NCBI GenBank assembly: GCA_937915955.1
Contig: CALGIB010000180.1
Location: 1-5,914 of the forward strand
Reading direction: 5' to 3'
DNA: 5,914 nucleotides
DNA from: an uncultured Pseudomonadota bacterium
GTDB taxonomy: Bacteria; Myxococcota_A; UBA796; CAJQPC01
Part shown: in pieces, positions 1 through 5,474 of the stretch
How positions within the stretch are numbered: position 1 is the first letter of the stretch
Layout: the number at the start of each line of letters is the position of its first letter
The notes under the pieces: generated by a model
Told to the model about the DNA's origin: nothing
Database searches by the model: none
The model's input: the letters and a program-made list of their open reading frames with translations, nothing else
Translations under genes and position numbers: made by a program

Positions 1-1
1 G

Positions 2-283
2 TACACGCCCTGGATGTACACCTGCGAGCTGCGCACGCCCACCTCTGCGGTCACGGTCGACGGCAAGAATTGGAAGGTGAACACCCGCCACAAGTGGAAG
101 TTCATCTACGACGACGGCACCGAGGTCGAGTTCTGGCTGGTGAAGCACCCCGCGCGAGCCCAGGACACCGAGGCGGTGACGCTGGACACGGTCAACCCCG
201 AGAACCCCGACGTCTACACGCAGCTCCAGGATGACCTGCGGGCCGAGCGCGGCGCGCTCGTCACCAGCATCAGCATCCAGTAG
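2..283 (+). CDS. Hypothetical protein, 3' end only (5' partial)
   Basis: The reading frame is open from the left edge to a TAG at 281-283, giving 93 visible residues. An ATG at 14 exists but has no Shine-Dalgarno sequence in front of it and the frame continues upstream, so I read this as the C-terminus of a longer gene. The visible part is rich in aromatic, charged and beta-prone residues (KNWKVNTRHKWKFIYDDG, then VEFWLVKHPA), followed by an acidic helical stretch (YTQLQDDLRAE), and it ends TSISIQ. It has no membrane segment, cysteine cluster or catalytic motif that I recognise, and I cannot assign a family. It ends 10 bp before the stop of the convergent GAF gene. The frame is very likely real, because codon third positions are strongly GC and the protein composition is normal; the function is unknown. 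Confidence 0.7.
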   Translation, partial: YTPWMYTCELRTPTSAVTVDGKNWKVNTRHKWKFIYDDGTEVEFWLVKHPARAQDTEAVTLDTVNPENPDVYTQLQDDLRAERGALVTSISIQ

Positions 284-293
284 GGCTGGACGC

Positions 294-1100
294 TCAGCCG
301 GACAGGGGGCGTCCGCGGCGGCCGGCTCGGTAGAGTCGGCCCGCCAGGGCCTCGGCCAGTTGCTCGACGCGGATCAGGTCTCCGCGTCGGAAGCGACGCT
401 CGGGGTTGAGCAGCTCCAGGCAGCCGTAGCAGCGGTCGTCCCGGACCACCGGCACGCAGAGCACGGCGCGGGTGGTGAAGCCTGTGGCCTGATCGACCCC
501 CGCGTAGTGGCGAGGGTCCTGGTCTACGTCGTGCGCGGCGAGCGCGGCCCCCTTGTCGACGCAGAAGCCGACGTAGCCCTTGCCATAGGGCAGCCGCATG
601 GCGTGCAGCTTGGTCGCCATCGAGCCCCGCACGGACACGAAGAGCAGTCCGTCGCTGCGCGTGGCCTCGACCGCTGCCCCGGCCTCGCAAGGGACGGCGT
701 CCAGGGCGGCGTCCAGGGTCGTGTCCCAGGCGCTCGCGATGCCTGTGGCGTCCCGAATCCGATCGAGGACGGCCGCCAGCGCTTCGGGCGCGGGGCTGAC
801 CACGGGGTCCTGTTCGCTCATCGTGCGCTCGAGGACCTCGTCCATCGTCTGCTCGAGCGAGCGCTCCTCGGCCGTCGAGGGCTCCTCTGGGGGCTGGCTC
901 CGAGGCTGGACGACGTAGCCGATGCCCGAGCGCACGTCGCGGGCGATGACGGTGCCGTTGGGCAGCATCTCGCAGGCCAGCCGGTCGATCGCCGTCTCTC
1001 CGCCCAGGGCCTGGATCCCGTTGCCCATGGCCACGATCCAGTTGGCCGCTTCGATCGTGACGGGCGGGTCGCCGCGACGCATGACAGTGAATAGGGGCAC
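294..1100 (-). CDS. GAF domain-containing protein with conserved N-terminal module
   Basis: This 268-residue cytosolic protein is read from GTG at 1100. Residues about 1-66 form a compact module (MPLFTVMRRGDPPVTIEAAN..., then LPNGTVIARDVRSGIGYVVQP) that I cannot name. A charged, Glu/Ser-rich linker follows at about 67-105. Residues about 106-256 look like a GAF domain: a helix, a core with VEATRSDGLLFVSVRG, the GKGYVGFCVDKG turn at 173-184, then AVLCVPVV and GCLELLNP strands and a terminal helix. GAF domains bind small ligands or act as dimer sensors. No HTH, kinase, GGDEF or phosphodiesterase output domain is present, so partner and ligand are unknown. Cysteines occur at about 43, 138, 180, 215, 224 and 227, so redox or metal sensing cannot be excluded. 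I chose GTG 1100 over GTG 1106 because GGGAGG lies six bases upstream; an ATG at 1082 is also possible. The gene is divergent from the flippase-like gene. Confidence 0.82.
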   Translation of the reverse strand: MPLFTVMRRGDPPVTIEAANWIVAMGNGIQALGGETAIDRLACEMLPNGTVIARDVRSGIGYVVQPRSQPPEEPSTAEERSLEQTMDEVLERTMSEQDPVVSPAPEALAAVLDRIRDATGIASAWDTTLDAALDAVPCEAGAAVEATRSDGLLFVSVRGSMATKLHAMRLPYGKGYVGFCVDKGAALAAHDVDQDPRHYAGVDQATGFTTRAVLCVPVVRDDRCYGCLELLNPERRFRRGDLIRVEQLAEALAGRLYRAGRRGRPLSG

Positions 1101-1106
1101 CGGCAC

Positions 1107-1112
1107 CCTCCC
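1107..1112 (-). promoter_or_regulatory. Ribosome binding site deciding the GAF-gene start
   Basis: On the minus strand GGGAGG occupies 1112-1107, with six bases before the GTG at 1100-1098. The alternative GTG at 1106 would overlap this Shine-Dalgarno sequence, and the ATG at 1082 is 24 bases away. The site therefore favours the start that yields MPLFTVMRRG. Confidence 0.55.
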
Positions 1113-1186
1113 AGACCCGCTGGACTAACCTCATCCCACCCTCCGACCAGAAGCAGAGTCTCCTCCGTCGTTTTCGCCGCTGGGTC

Positions 1187-2149
1187 GTGTGGGCCATCGT
1201 CGCCGGGGGGCTGCTCTACATCGGAGGCACCGTCTGGGCGGGCTTCACCGAGGTCGCCGAGGAGCTGCTGGGCTTCCACTGGGGCTACTACGTCCTGGTG
1301 CTCCTGCTCACGCTGGTGAACTATGGGCTGCGCTTCGGCAAGTGGGAGTACCTGCTGCGCCGGCTCGGGGTCAGCGTCCCGCTCAAGGACAACTTGACGA
1401 TCTACCTGGCCGGGATGGCCATGGTCATCAGCCCGGGCAAGGCGGGGGAGCTGCTCAAGCCCTTCCTGGTGTCCCGCCGGACGGGGGTGCCGATGGCGAC
1501 GACCCTGCCGGCCCTGGTCGCCGAGCGGCTGACGGACGGCGTCGCGATGCTGATGCTCGCGGCCATCTCAGTGAGCACCTACGCCGCCGATCAGACCTGG
1601 GTGCTCTGGCTGCTGGGGGGCTGCACCGCCGCCGCTCTCCTCGTGCTCGCCGTGAAGCCGGTGTCACTGGGGGTGCTGGGCGTGCTGCAGCGCCTGCCGC
1701 TGATCGGTCGCTTCGTGCCCAAGCTGCGCGAGATGTACCTGGCCATGCGCATCTGCCTGGCCCCGGTGCCCTTCCTGCTGACCACCGCGGTGTCGCTCGT
1801 GGCCTGGGGGGCCGAGTGCCTGGGCTACCTGCTGGTGTTCGAGGGCCTGGGCGTCACCGAGGCCAGCCTGGACTCCAGCACCTTTCTGTACGCCTTCGCG
1901 ACGGTCGCCGGCGGCTTCATGCCTGGGGGCCTGGGCGTGGCCGACGGCGCCCTGGTCGGCGGCGCGGTCGAGATCATGGGCACGACGCAGGCCAGCGCGG
2001 TGGCCGCCTCGCTGCTGATCCGGGTCGCGACCCTCTGGTTCGGCGTGTTGCTCGGGGCGGTCGCGCTGCTGCGCTTCGAGTCCCTGCTCGAGCACGGCAT
2101 CGAGGTCGACGACGGCGCCTCGTCCGACAGCTCGGAGAGCCAGGAGTAG
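1187..2149 (+). CDS. Flippase-like / lysylphosphatidylglycerol synthase TM-region family membrane protein
   Basis: This is a multi-pass inner-membrane protein of the YbhN/AglD-like family (UPF0104, LPG_synthase_TM), 320 residues from GTG 1187. Hallmarks are SPGKAGELLKP at 82-92, ERLTDG at 113-118, MPGGLGVADG at 245-254 and an arginine before the last helix (LLIRVATLWFG). About eight hydrophobic segments are visible, near 1-20, 33-47, 71-82, 108-132, 138-160, 193-220, 232-262 and 266-296, and the protein ends in an acidic Ser/Asp/Glu tail. Family members are proposed to move or modify lipids or glycolipids; the substrate here cannot be told. No soluble aminoacyl-transferase domain (MprF C-terminus) follows, so this is not a full LPG synthase. 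The start is uncertain: no SD precedes GTG 1187, and the open frame upstream encodes SDQKQSLLRRFRRWV, a plausible cytosolic basic N-terminus with no canonical start codon. The stop is six bases from the stop of fur. Confidence 0.85.
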   Translation: MWAIVAGGLLYIGGTVWAGFTEVAEELLGFHWGYYVLVLLLTLVNYGLRFGKWEYLLRRLGVSVPLKDNLTIYLAGMAMVISPGKAGELLKPFLVSRRTGVPMATTLPALVAERLTDGVAMLMLAAISVSTYAADQTWVLWLLGGCTAAALLVLAVKPVSLGVLGVLQRLPLIGRFVPKLREMYLAMRICLAPVPFLLTTAVSLVAWGAECLGYLLVFEGLGVTEASLDSSTFLYAFATVAGGFMPGGLGVADGALVGGAVEIMGTTQASAVAASLLIRVATLWFGVLLGAVALLRFESLLEHGIEVDDGASSDSSESQE

Positions 2150-2155
2150 CCTCGC

Positions 2156-2551
2156 TCAGCGGCAGTCGGGGCAGCTCCCCAGGAAGGTCACCGTCGCGGC
2201 TCGAGGGTCCAGCCCGGGGGCGTGCACGTGCACCGTGACCGACTCCGAGGGCACGTCCTCCAGGGCTCCGCAGGCGCAGAGCAGGTGGTGGTGCGGGGCG
2301 GTGTTGGGGTCGTAGCGCGACTCGCCGCCGGCCTGGGGCAGCTCGCGAAGCAGGTGCAGGTCCTGCAGCAGGGCCAGGGTGTTGTAGACCGTCGCGAGCG
2401 AGCGCACGCGCCCGCCCTGGACCGCGACGTAGATCTGGGCCGCGGTGGGGTGGTGGAGCGCGTCGCTGAGGTGCTCGACGATGGCCTGCCGCTGAGGCGT
2501 CAGCACGAGCCCCGCCGCGTCGAAGCGTCGTTGTACAGCTTGGAGGTCCAC
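2156..2551 (-). CDS. Fur-family transcriptional regulator
   Basis: This 131-residue metalloregulator is read from GTG 2551. The winged-helix DNA-binding domain covers about 1-80: LTPQRQAIVEHL, then HHPTAAQIYVAV, then SLATVYNTLALLQDLHLLREL, the classical Fur/PerR recognition region. The dimerisation and metal domain follows, with PHHHLLCACG at 86-95, LEDV at 97-100, histidines at 108 and 110, and CPDC at 127-130. The two cysteine pairs match the structural zinc site of Fur/PerR proteins, but the first pair is CxC (Cys92, Cys94) instead of the usual CxxC. The sequence alone does not show whether the regulatory metal is iron, manganese or zinc, or whether the sensor is PerR-like. Upstream of GTG 2551 the frame stays open antisense to the amidase, but that part has no Fur similarity. 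No good SD is visible. The gene is divergent from the amidase (39 bp) and convergent with the flippase gene (6 bp). Confidence 0.88.
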   Translation of the reverse strand: MDLQAVQRRFDAAGLVLTPQRQAIVEHLSDALHHPTAAQIYVAVQGGRVRSLATVYNTLALLQDLHLLRELPQAGGESRYDPNTAPHHHLLCACGALEDVPSESVTVHVHAPGLDPRAATVTFLGSCPDCR

Positions 2552-2590
2552 CTCGGCAGGATAACCCCAGCGTCCGGAGGGCGAAGCGCG
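2552..2590. promoter_or_regulatory. Divergent fur / amidase control region
   Basis: Only 39 bp separate the proposed GTG of fur from the ATG of the amidase, so at least one promoter must sit here or inside a coding end. On the minus strand TATCCT lies at 2566-2561, six bases before the fur GTG. This would suit a -10 box of a leaderless or nearly leaderless fur transcript, but no convincing -35 was found. I see no clear inverted repeat of Fur-box type. The plus-strand side carries the amidase ribosome binding site. That it is regulatory is inferred from the gene arrangement. Confidence 0.35.
2576..2580 (+). promoter_or_regulatory. Ribosome binding site of the Nit1-like amidase
   Basis: GGAGG lies ten bases before the ATG at 2591. 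It supports this start over the much longer upstream open frame, which runs antisense to fur and has no nitrilase similarity. Confidence 0.6.
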
Positions 2591-3400
2591 ATGTTCCTGG
2601 CCGCCTGTGTTCAGCTGCAAGGCAGCTCCGATGTCGAGCGCAACCTGCGCGTCACCGAGTCCCTGGTCCGCCGCGCCGCGGCCATGGGCTGCCAGCTGAT
2701 CGCCACCCCCGAGGCGACCACGTATCTGGGCCCCCACGACCGCAAGATCGTGCTGGCCGAGGCCGTCGACGGGCCCACCCATCGTCGGCTGGGGGACCTG
2801 GCGGCTTCGCTCGGCGTGCACCTGTTGGTCGGCAGCGTCGCCGAGCGCGCCGAGGGCGAGGCGCGGCGTTGCCACAACACCACGCTGTTGTTCGGCCCCC
2901 GGGGCCAGCTCCTGGCCAGCTACCGCAAGCTCCACCTCTTCGACGTGGACATCCCTGGCGGCGTGCGGTTCTCCGAGTCCAGGACCTGCGCCCCCGGGCG
3001 TGACCTGGTGGTCGCAGACACCGAGCTGGGCCAGATGGGGCTGAGCATCTGCTACGACCTGCGCTTCCCCGAGCTGTACCGGGCGTTGGTGGACCGAGGG
3101 GCCGAGCTGCTGGCCGTCCCCAGCGCCTTCACCCTGATGACCGGCAAGGACCACTGGCACACCCTGCTCCGGGCCCGCGCCATCGAGACCCAGTGCTACG
3201 TCTTGGCGCCTGCGCAGTGGGGCAGCCACGACGACGAGGGGCTGCGGTGCAGCTACGGCCACTCCGTGATCATCGATCCCTGGGGCACGGTGGTCGCCGA
3301 GTGCAGCGACGGCGAGGGGCTCTGTGTGGCCGAGATCGACCTCGACAGGGTTCGAGCGGTGCGCGCCAGCATGCCGATCCAAGCCCACCGCCGGGTCTGA
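2591..3400 (+). CDS. Nitrilase-superfamily hydrolase, probable deaminated glutathione amidase (Nit1-like)
   Basis: This is a 269-residue cytosolic carbon-nitrogen hydrolase. The catalytic triad is visible as Glu41 (ATPEATTY), Lys113 (YRKLHLFDVDIP) and Cys154 (SICYDLRFPELY). From recall, several stretches correspond closely to mammalian NIT1: the lysine loop followed by DVDIPGG, the cysteine strand, PSAFTLMTGKDHWHTLLRAR, AIETQCYV.APAQ, SYGHSVIIDPWGTVVA and the ending MPIQAHRR. NIT1 and bacterial counterparts such as E. coli YbeM hydrolyse deaminated glutathione, formed when transaminases act on glutathione, to alpha-ketoglutarate and cysteinylglycine, so the role is metabolite repair. Length and single-domain form are normal; the Fhit domain fused in invertebrate NitFhit is absent. 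Other nitrilase-branch amidases (omega-amidase Nit2, N-carbamoylases) are less likely because of the DVDIP and HWHTLLRARAIETQCYV signatures. The TGA abuts the stop of mlaF with no spacer. Confidence 0.88.
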   Translation: MFLAACVQLQGSSDVERNLRVTESLVRRAAAMGCQLIATPEATTYLGPHDRKIVLAEAVDGPTHRRLGDLAASLGVHLLVGSVAERAEGEARRCHNTTLLFGPRGQLLASYRKLHLFDVDIPGGVRFSESRTCAPGRDLVVADTELGQMGLSICYDLRFPELYRALVDRGAELLAVPSAFTLMTGKDHWHTLLRARAIETQCYVLAPAQWGSHDDEGLRCSYGHSVIIDPWGTVVAECSDGEGLCVAEIDLDRVRAVRASMPIQAHRRV

Positions 3401-4243
3401 TCAGGCGTTCACGCCCTCTTCCGCGAGCAGCGCCGCCGCGTCGTCGTCCAGCGTCCCGCGTCCGCCCTGGAGGAACTCCTCGAGCGGAGGGAACTCCGCC
3501 GCCTTGGCCTCCGCGAGGGTGCCGACGAAGCTCATCCTGCGTTCGTAGAGGAAGGCGATGCGGTCGCTGACCGTCATGCAGCTGTCCATGTCGTGGGTGA
3601 CCACGACGCTGGTCACGCCGAGCTGCTCCTGCAGGCGCAGGATGAGGCCGTTGATGCGGCGCACGTTGAGGGGGTCCAGCCCCGTGGTGGGCTCGTCGTA
3701 GAGGATGACCTCGGGCTGGACGGCGATGCTGCGGGCCAGCCCGACGCGCTTCTTCATGCCGCCGGACAGCTCGCTGGGGCGCAGCTTCTCGATGCCGGGC
3801 ATGCCCACCATCTCGAGCACCTCGGTGACCCGCTTGTCCTGCTCCCCTCGCGTGCCCCAGTTGTGCTCGATGAGGGGGTAGCGGATGTTCTGCGCCACGT
3901 TCAGCGAATCGAACAGCGCGGCCCCCTGGAACAGCATCGCGATGCGGCGACGCAGCCCCAGCAGCTGCTTGCCGCTCATCGTGGTGACCTCCTCGCCGAA
4001 GGCCGTCACGCTGCCCGAGTCCACCTCGAGCAGGCGGATGAGCATCTTGAGCGTGACGCTCTTGCCCATGCCCGAGCCGCCCAGGATGGTCAGGACCTCG
4101 CCCCGGTAGACGTCCAGGTCCAGGTTCTCGTAGATGTGGTTCTTCCCGAAGGCCTTGTTCACGCCTCGGAAGGTGATGATGGGCGGAGCGCCAGAGGCGG
4201 CCCCCCGCGGCTCCTCGAAGGTCGGCTGCACGGGCGTGGCCAT
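3401..4243 (-). CDS. mlaF: MlaF-like ABC transporter ATP-binding protein (MlaEF/MCE lipid transporter)
   Basis: This 280-residue ABC ATPase powers an MCE-type phospholipid transporter on the cytosolic face of the inner membrane. After a poorly conserved Pro/Ala-rich N-terminus (1-20) the nucleotide-binding fold begins at IITFRGVNKAFG. Visible motifs are Walker A GGSGMGKSV (55-63), Q-loop Gln106 (MLFQGAALFDSLNV), signature LSGGMKKRV (159-167), Walker B VILYDEPTTGLD (179-190) and switch His217 (VVTHDM). The LFQ.GALFDSL.V stretch and LSGGMKKRV.LARS are characteristic of MlaF/Ttg2A/MKL proteins. The C-terminus (about 240-280) has the FVGT and EFLQG elements of the family and an acidic Ala-rich tail. 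The ATG at 4243 overlaps the TGA of mlaE (TGATG), with a G-rich stretch just upstream as a possible weak SD. It is the last gene of the operon, and no mlaD follows. Confidence 0.93.
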   Translation of the reverse strand: MATPVQPTFEEPRGAASGAPPIITFRGVNKAFGKNHIYENLDLDVYRGEVLTILGGSGMGKSVTLKMLIRLLEVDSGSVTAFGEEVTTMSGKQLLGLRRRIAMLFQGAALFDSLNVAQNIRYPLIEHNWGTRGEQDKRVTEVLEMVGMPGIEKLRPSELSGGMKKRVGLARSIAVQPEVILYDEPTTGLDPLNVRRINGLILRLQEQLGVTSVVVTHDMDSCMTVSDRIAFLYERRMSFVGTLAEAKAAEFPPLEEFLQGGRGTLDDDAAALLAEEGVNA

Positions 4244-5004
4244 CAGCCCCCCGCCAGCGTGAAGAACAGCTTGGTGAGCATGAAGTTGCTGACCAGCACG
4301 GTGATGCTGATGGCCACGACGGTGCGCGTGGTGGCCTGGCCCACGCCCTCGGTGCCGCCGCGGGTGTTCAGGCCGACGTAGCAGCCGATGATGCTGATGA
4401 AGTAGCCAAAGAACAGGCTCTTGCTGAGCCCGTGCATCAGGTCGCCCACGTCGATGGTGTCGATGACCTGGTCGACGTAGAAGCGCCAGGTGATGCCGAC
4501 CTCGTCCATGGTCACGAGCATGCCGCCGAACAGGCCCACGAAGTCGGCCAGCAGGGTCAGCAGCGGCAGCATGACCAGGCAGGCCAGGACGCGGGGGACC
4601 ACCAGCTTGCGGACGGGGTCCGCGCCCAGAGCGCTGATGGCGTCGACCTGCTCGGTCACGTTCATGGAGCCGATCTCGGCGGTGAAGCCGGCGCCCACGC
4701 GACCGCCCACCAGGACCGCCGTGAGCGTTGGCCCCAGCTCCTTGACGATGCCCAGGCTGACCAGCTTTCCGGTGTAGAGGCTGGCTCCGTAGGGCTCCAG
4801 GCCGACGGCGAACTGGATGGCCATGACGGCGCCGGTGAACAGGGCGGTCAGCACGGCGATGGACCAGGAGCCAAGGCCCGCCTGGTCCATCTGGTCCACC
4901 AACAGCGGGAACTCGTAGGGCGGCTTCAGCATCTCGCTGAAGGTGCGGCCCGTCAGTCGAGCCACCGCGCCGATGTGCCCGAGGAGGAGGAGGACCTGGT
5001 TCAA
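4243..5004 (-). CDS. mlaE: MlaE-like ABC transporter permease (MCE/phospholipid transport)
   Basis: This 253-residue integral inner-membrane permease pairs with MlaF; in characterised systems it forms a dimer under the MCE subunit MlaD. The N-terminal interface region (1-45) precedes about five hydrophobic segments, near 46-68, 81-104, 139-165, 196-212 and 228-250. The family core ELGPTLTAVLVGGRVGAG at 89-106 and TAEIGSMNVTEQVDAISALG at 108-127, with DP and VVPR following, is very well conserved, as is the late TTRTVV. I start it at TTG 5004-5002, which overlaps the TGA of the lipoprotein gene (TTGA). The N-terminus then aligns well with E. coli MlaE from memory (LLLLGHIG.. versus ASLGHKG..). 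No Shine-Dalgarno sequence is visible; the upstream bases lie in a strong hairpin, so translation probably depends on coupling. A GTG at codon 14 is the nearest alternative and also lacks an SD. Codons 4-8 are a CTC-rich run. Confidence 0.92.
   Translation of the reverse strand: MNQVLLLLGHIGAVARLTGRTFSEMLKPPYEFPLLVDQMDQAGLGSWSIAVLTALFTGAVMAIQFAVGLEPYGASLYTGKLVSLGIVKELGPTLTAVLVGGRVGAGFTAEIGSMNVTEQVDAISALGADPVRKLVVPRVLACLVMLPLLTLLADFVGLFGGMLVTMDEVGITWRFYVDQVIDTIDVGDLMHGLSKSLFFGYFISIIGCYVGLNTRGGTEGVGQATTRTVVAISITVLVSNFMLTKLFFTLAGG
4981..4994 (-). repeat. CTC trinucleotide run in mlaE codons 4-8
   Basis: The minus strand reads a 14-base pyrimidine run just after the mlaE TTG, encoding Leu repeats. 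It is perfectly complementary to part of the GAG run at 5497-5512 on the same transcript. Confidence 0.5.
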
Positions 5005-5474
5005 CGCTGTGTCCGGAAGCCGGACACAGCCGACTGGTAGCCCGCGTGTGCGGCCTCGAAGCGCTCGCCCCGGGGAGCGATGAGCACGATGTCGTAGACG
5101 CAGAGGTCCTTCTTCAGCACGGTGGTGGCCAGCTCGATCGGCACCCCATCGAGCTCGCCGACGGCCCGCATGCTGTAGGCCGAGCGCCCGTCCAGCTCGA
5201 AGCGGCGCTCGTCCTTGGGCTCACCCATGCGAACGCCGAAGGACAGGTGGGTGGCCAGGTCCTCGAGCTTGGAGTCCTCGAAGCGAGCGCCGCAGTTGCT
5301 GTCCGCGTAGATGACCGCGGCGTTTCCCGTGTCCCGGTAGGCGAAGTCCGCGCCGCCGGACTTCACGACGCGCCACGACGAGCCGGGGTCCCCCAGCTGG
5401 TAGTTGCCCTCGAGCCGCTGGGCGACCTTCACGGCCTTGGGTGTGCAGGCCAGGCTCAGCGCGAGCAGGATCAT
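5001..5474 (-). CDS. Putative lipoprotein of unknown family in the Mla operon
   Basis: This protein has 157 residues and belongs to no family I can name. The ATG at 5474-5472 overlaps the TGA of the upstream ATPase gene, and GGGAGG lies four bases before it, so the start is well supported. The N-terminus MILLALSLAC is a very short hydrophobic stretch ending in Cys10, followed by TPKAVKVAQR. It resembles a lipobox (SLAC), but Ser at -3, the length of only nine residues and the lack of a basic n-region are atypical, so lipidation is probable but not certain. The remainder alternates polar strands and short helices (WRVVKSGGADFAYRDTG; RFELDGRSAYSMRAVGELDG; CVYDIVLIAP; then an aromatic/Phe-containing helix), with Cys61 and Cys125 possibly disulfide-bonded. 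The general look is a small alpha/beta periplasmic fold such as PsbP/Mog1-like, which is speculation. It shows no PqiC/YmbA or MlaC signature that I can see. Position suggests a periplasmic accessory of the transporter. Confidence 0.78.
   Translation of the reverse strand: MILLALSLACTPKAVKVAQRLEGNYQLGDPGSSWRVVKSGGADFAYRDTGNAAVIYADSNCGARFEDSKLEDLATHLSFGVRMGEPKDERRFELDGRSAYSMRAVGELDGVPIELATTVLKKDLCVYDIVLIAPRGERFEAAHAGYQSAVSGFRTQR
5006..5030 (-). promoter_or_regulatory. Perfect 11-bp hairpin directly before the mlaE start
   Basis: Arms 5006-5016 (GCTGTGTCCGG) and 5020-5030 (CCGGACACAGC) are exact reverse complements around a 3-nt loop. On the operon mRNA the hairpin ends one base before the TTG start codon of mlaE. 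It encodes AVSGFRTQ of the lipoprotein. No T-run follows on the minus strand, so it is not an ordinary intrinsic terminator. A role in limiting mlaE initiation unless a ribosome finishing the lipoprotein opens it is inference. Confidence 0.5.

Noticed and set aside
284..299. Small inverted repeat GGCTG/CAGCC at the first convergent junction as a bidirectional terminator
   Set aside because: The stem has only 5 bp around a 6-base loop, with no T-run on either side; this is expected by chance in such GC-rich DNA.
214..1197. Arg/Gly/Pro-rich open frames overlapping the GAF gene on both strands
   Set aside because: They have compositions typical of out-of-frame reading of GC-rich genes, lack any motif, and conflict with the GAF-domain frame.
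2222..2233. 12-bp palindrome GTGCACGTGCAC as a possible operator
   Set aside because: It lies deep within the fur coding sequence, encodes the VHVH segment and is far from any promoter; no second copy was noticed.
1189..2238. 349-residue plus-strand frame overlapping the flippase gene
   Set aside because: It is a +2-shifted shadow, extremely rich in Arg, Gly, Ala and Pro, without family similarity; the real frame shows clear membrane helices and family motifs.
2222..2590. Upstream extension of the amidase frame to an ATG at 2222
   Set aside because: It would overlap the conserved fur gene on the other strand and adds a Gln/Gly/Val-rich segment without nitrilase similarity. The ATG at 2591 has a good SD and gives the normal family length.
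2552..3388. Long minus-strand open frame continuous with fur, suggesting a 410-residue Fur fusion protein
   Set aside because: The extra N-terminal part lies antisense to the clearly conserved amidase, has low-complexity composition rich in Gly, Gln, His and Ala, and shows no domain. GC-rich DNA often keeps the opposing frame free of stops. The Fur homology begins at VDLQAVQRRF, right at GTG 2551.
3397..3412. CTGATCAG palindrome plus GGCG/CGCC mini-stem as a terminator between the amidase and mlaF
   Set aside because: The palindrome follows mainly from back-to-back TGA and TCA, and the stem has 4-5 bp without a T-tract.
3593..4381. Plus-strand open frames over mlaF and mlaE
   Set aside because: They are antisense shadows rich in His, Gln, Asp and Leu; the opposite strand encodes textbook ABC ATPase and permease motifs.
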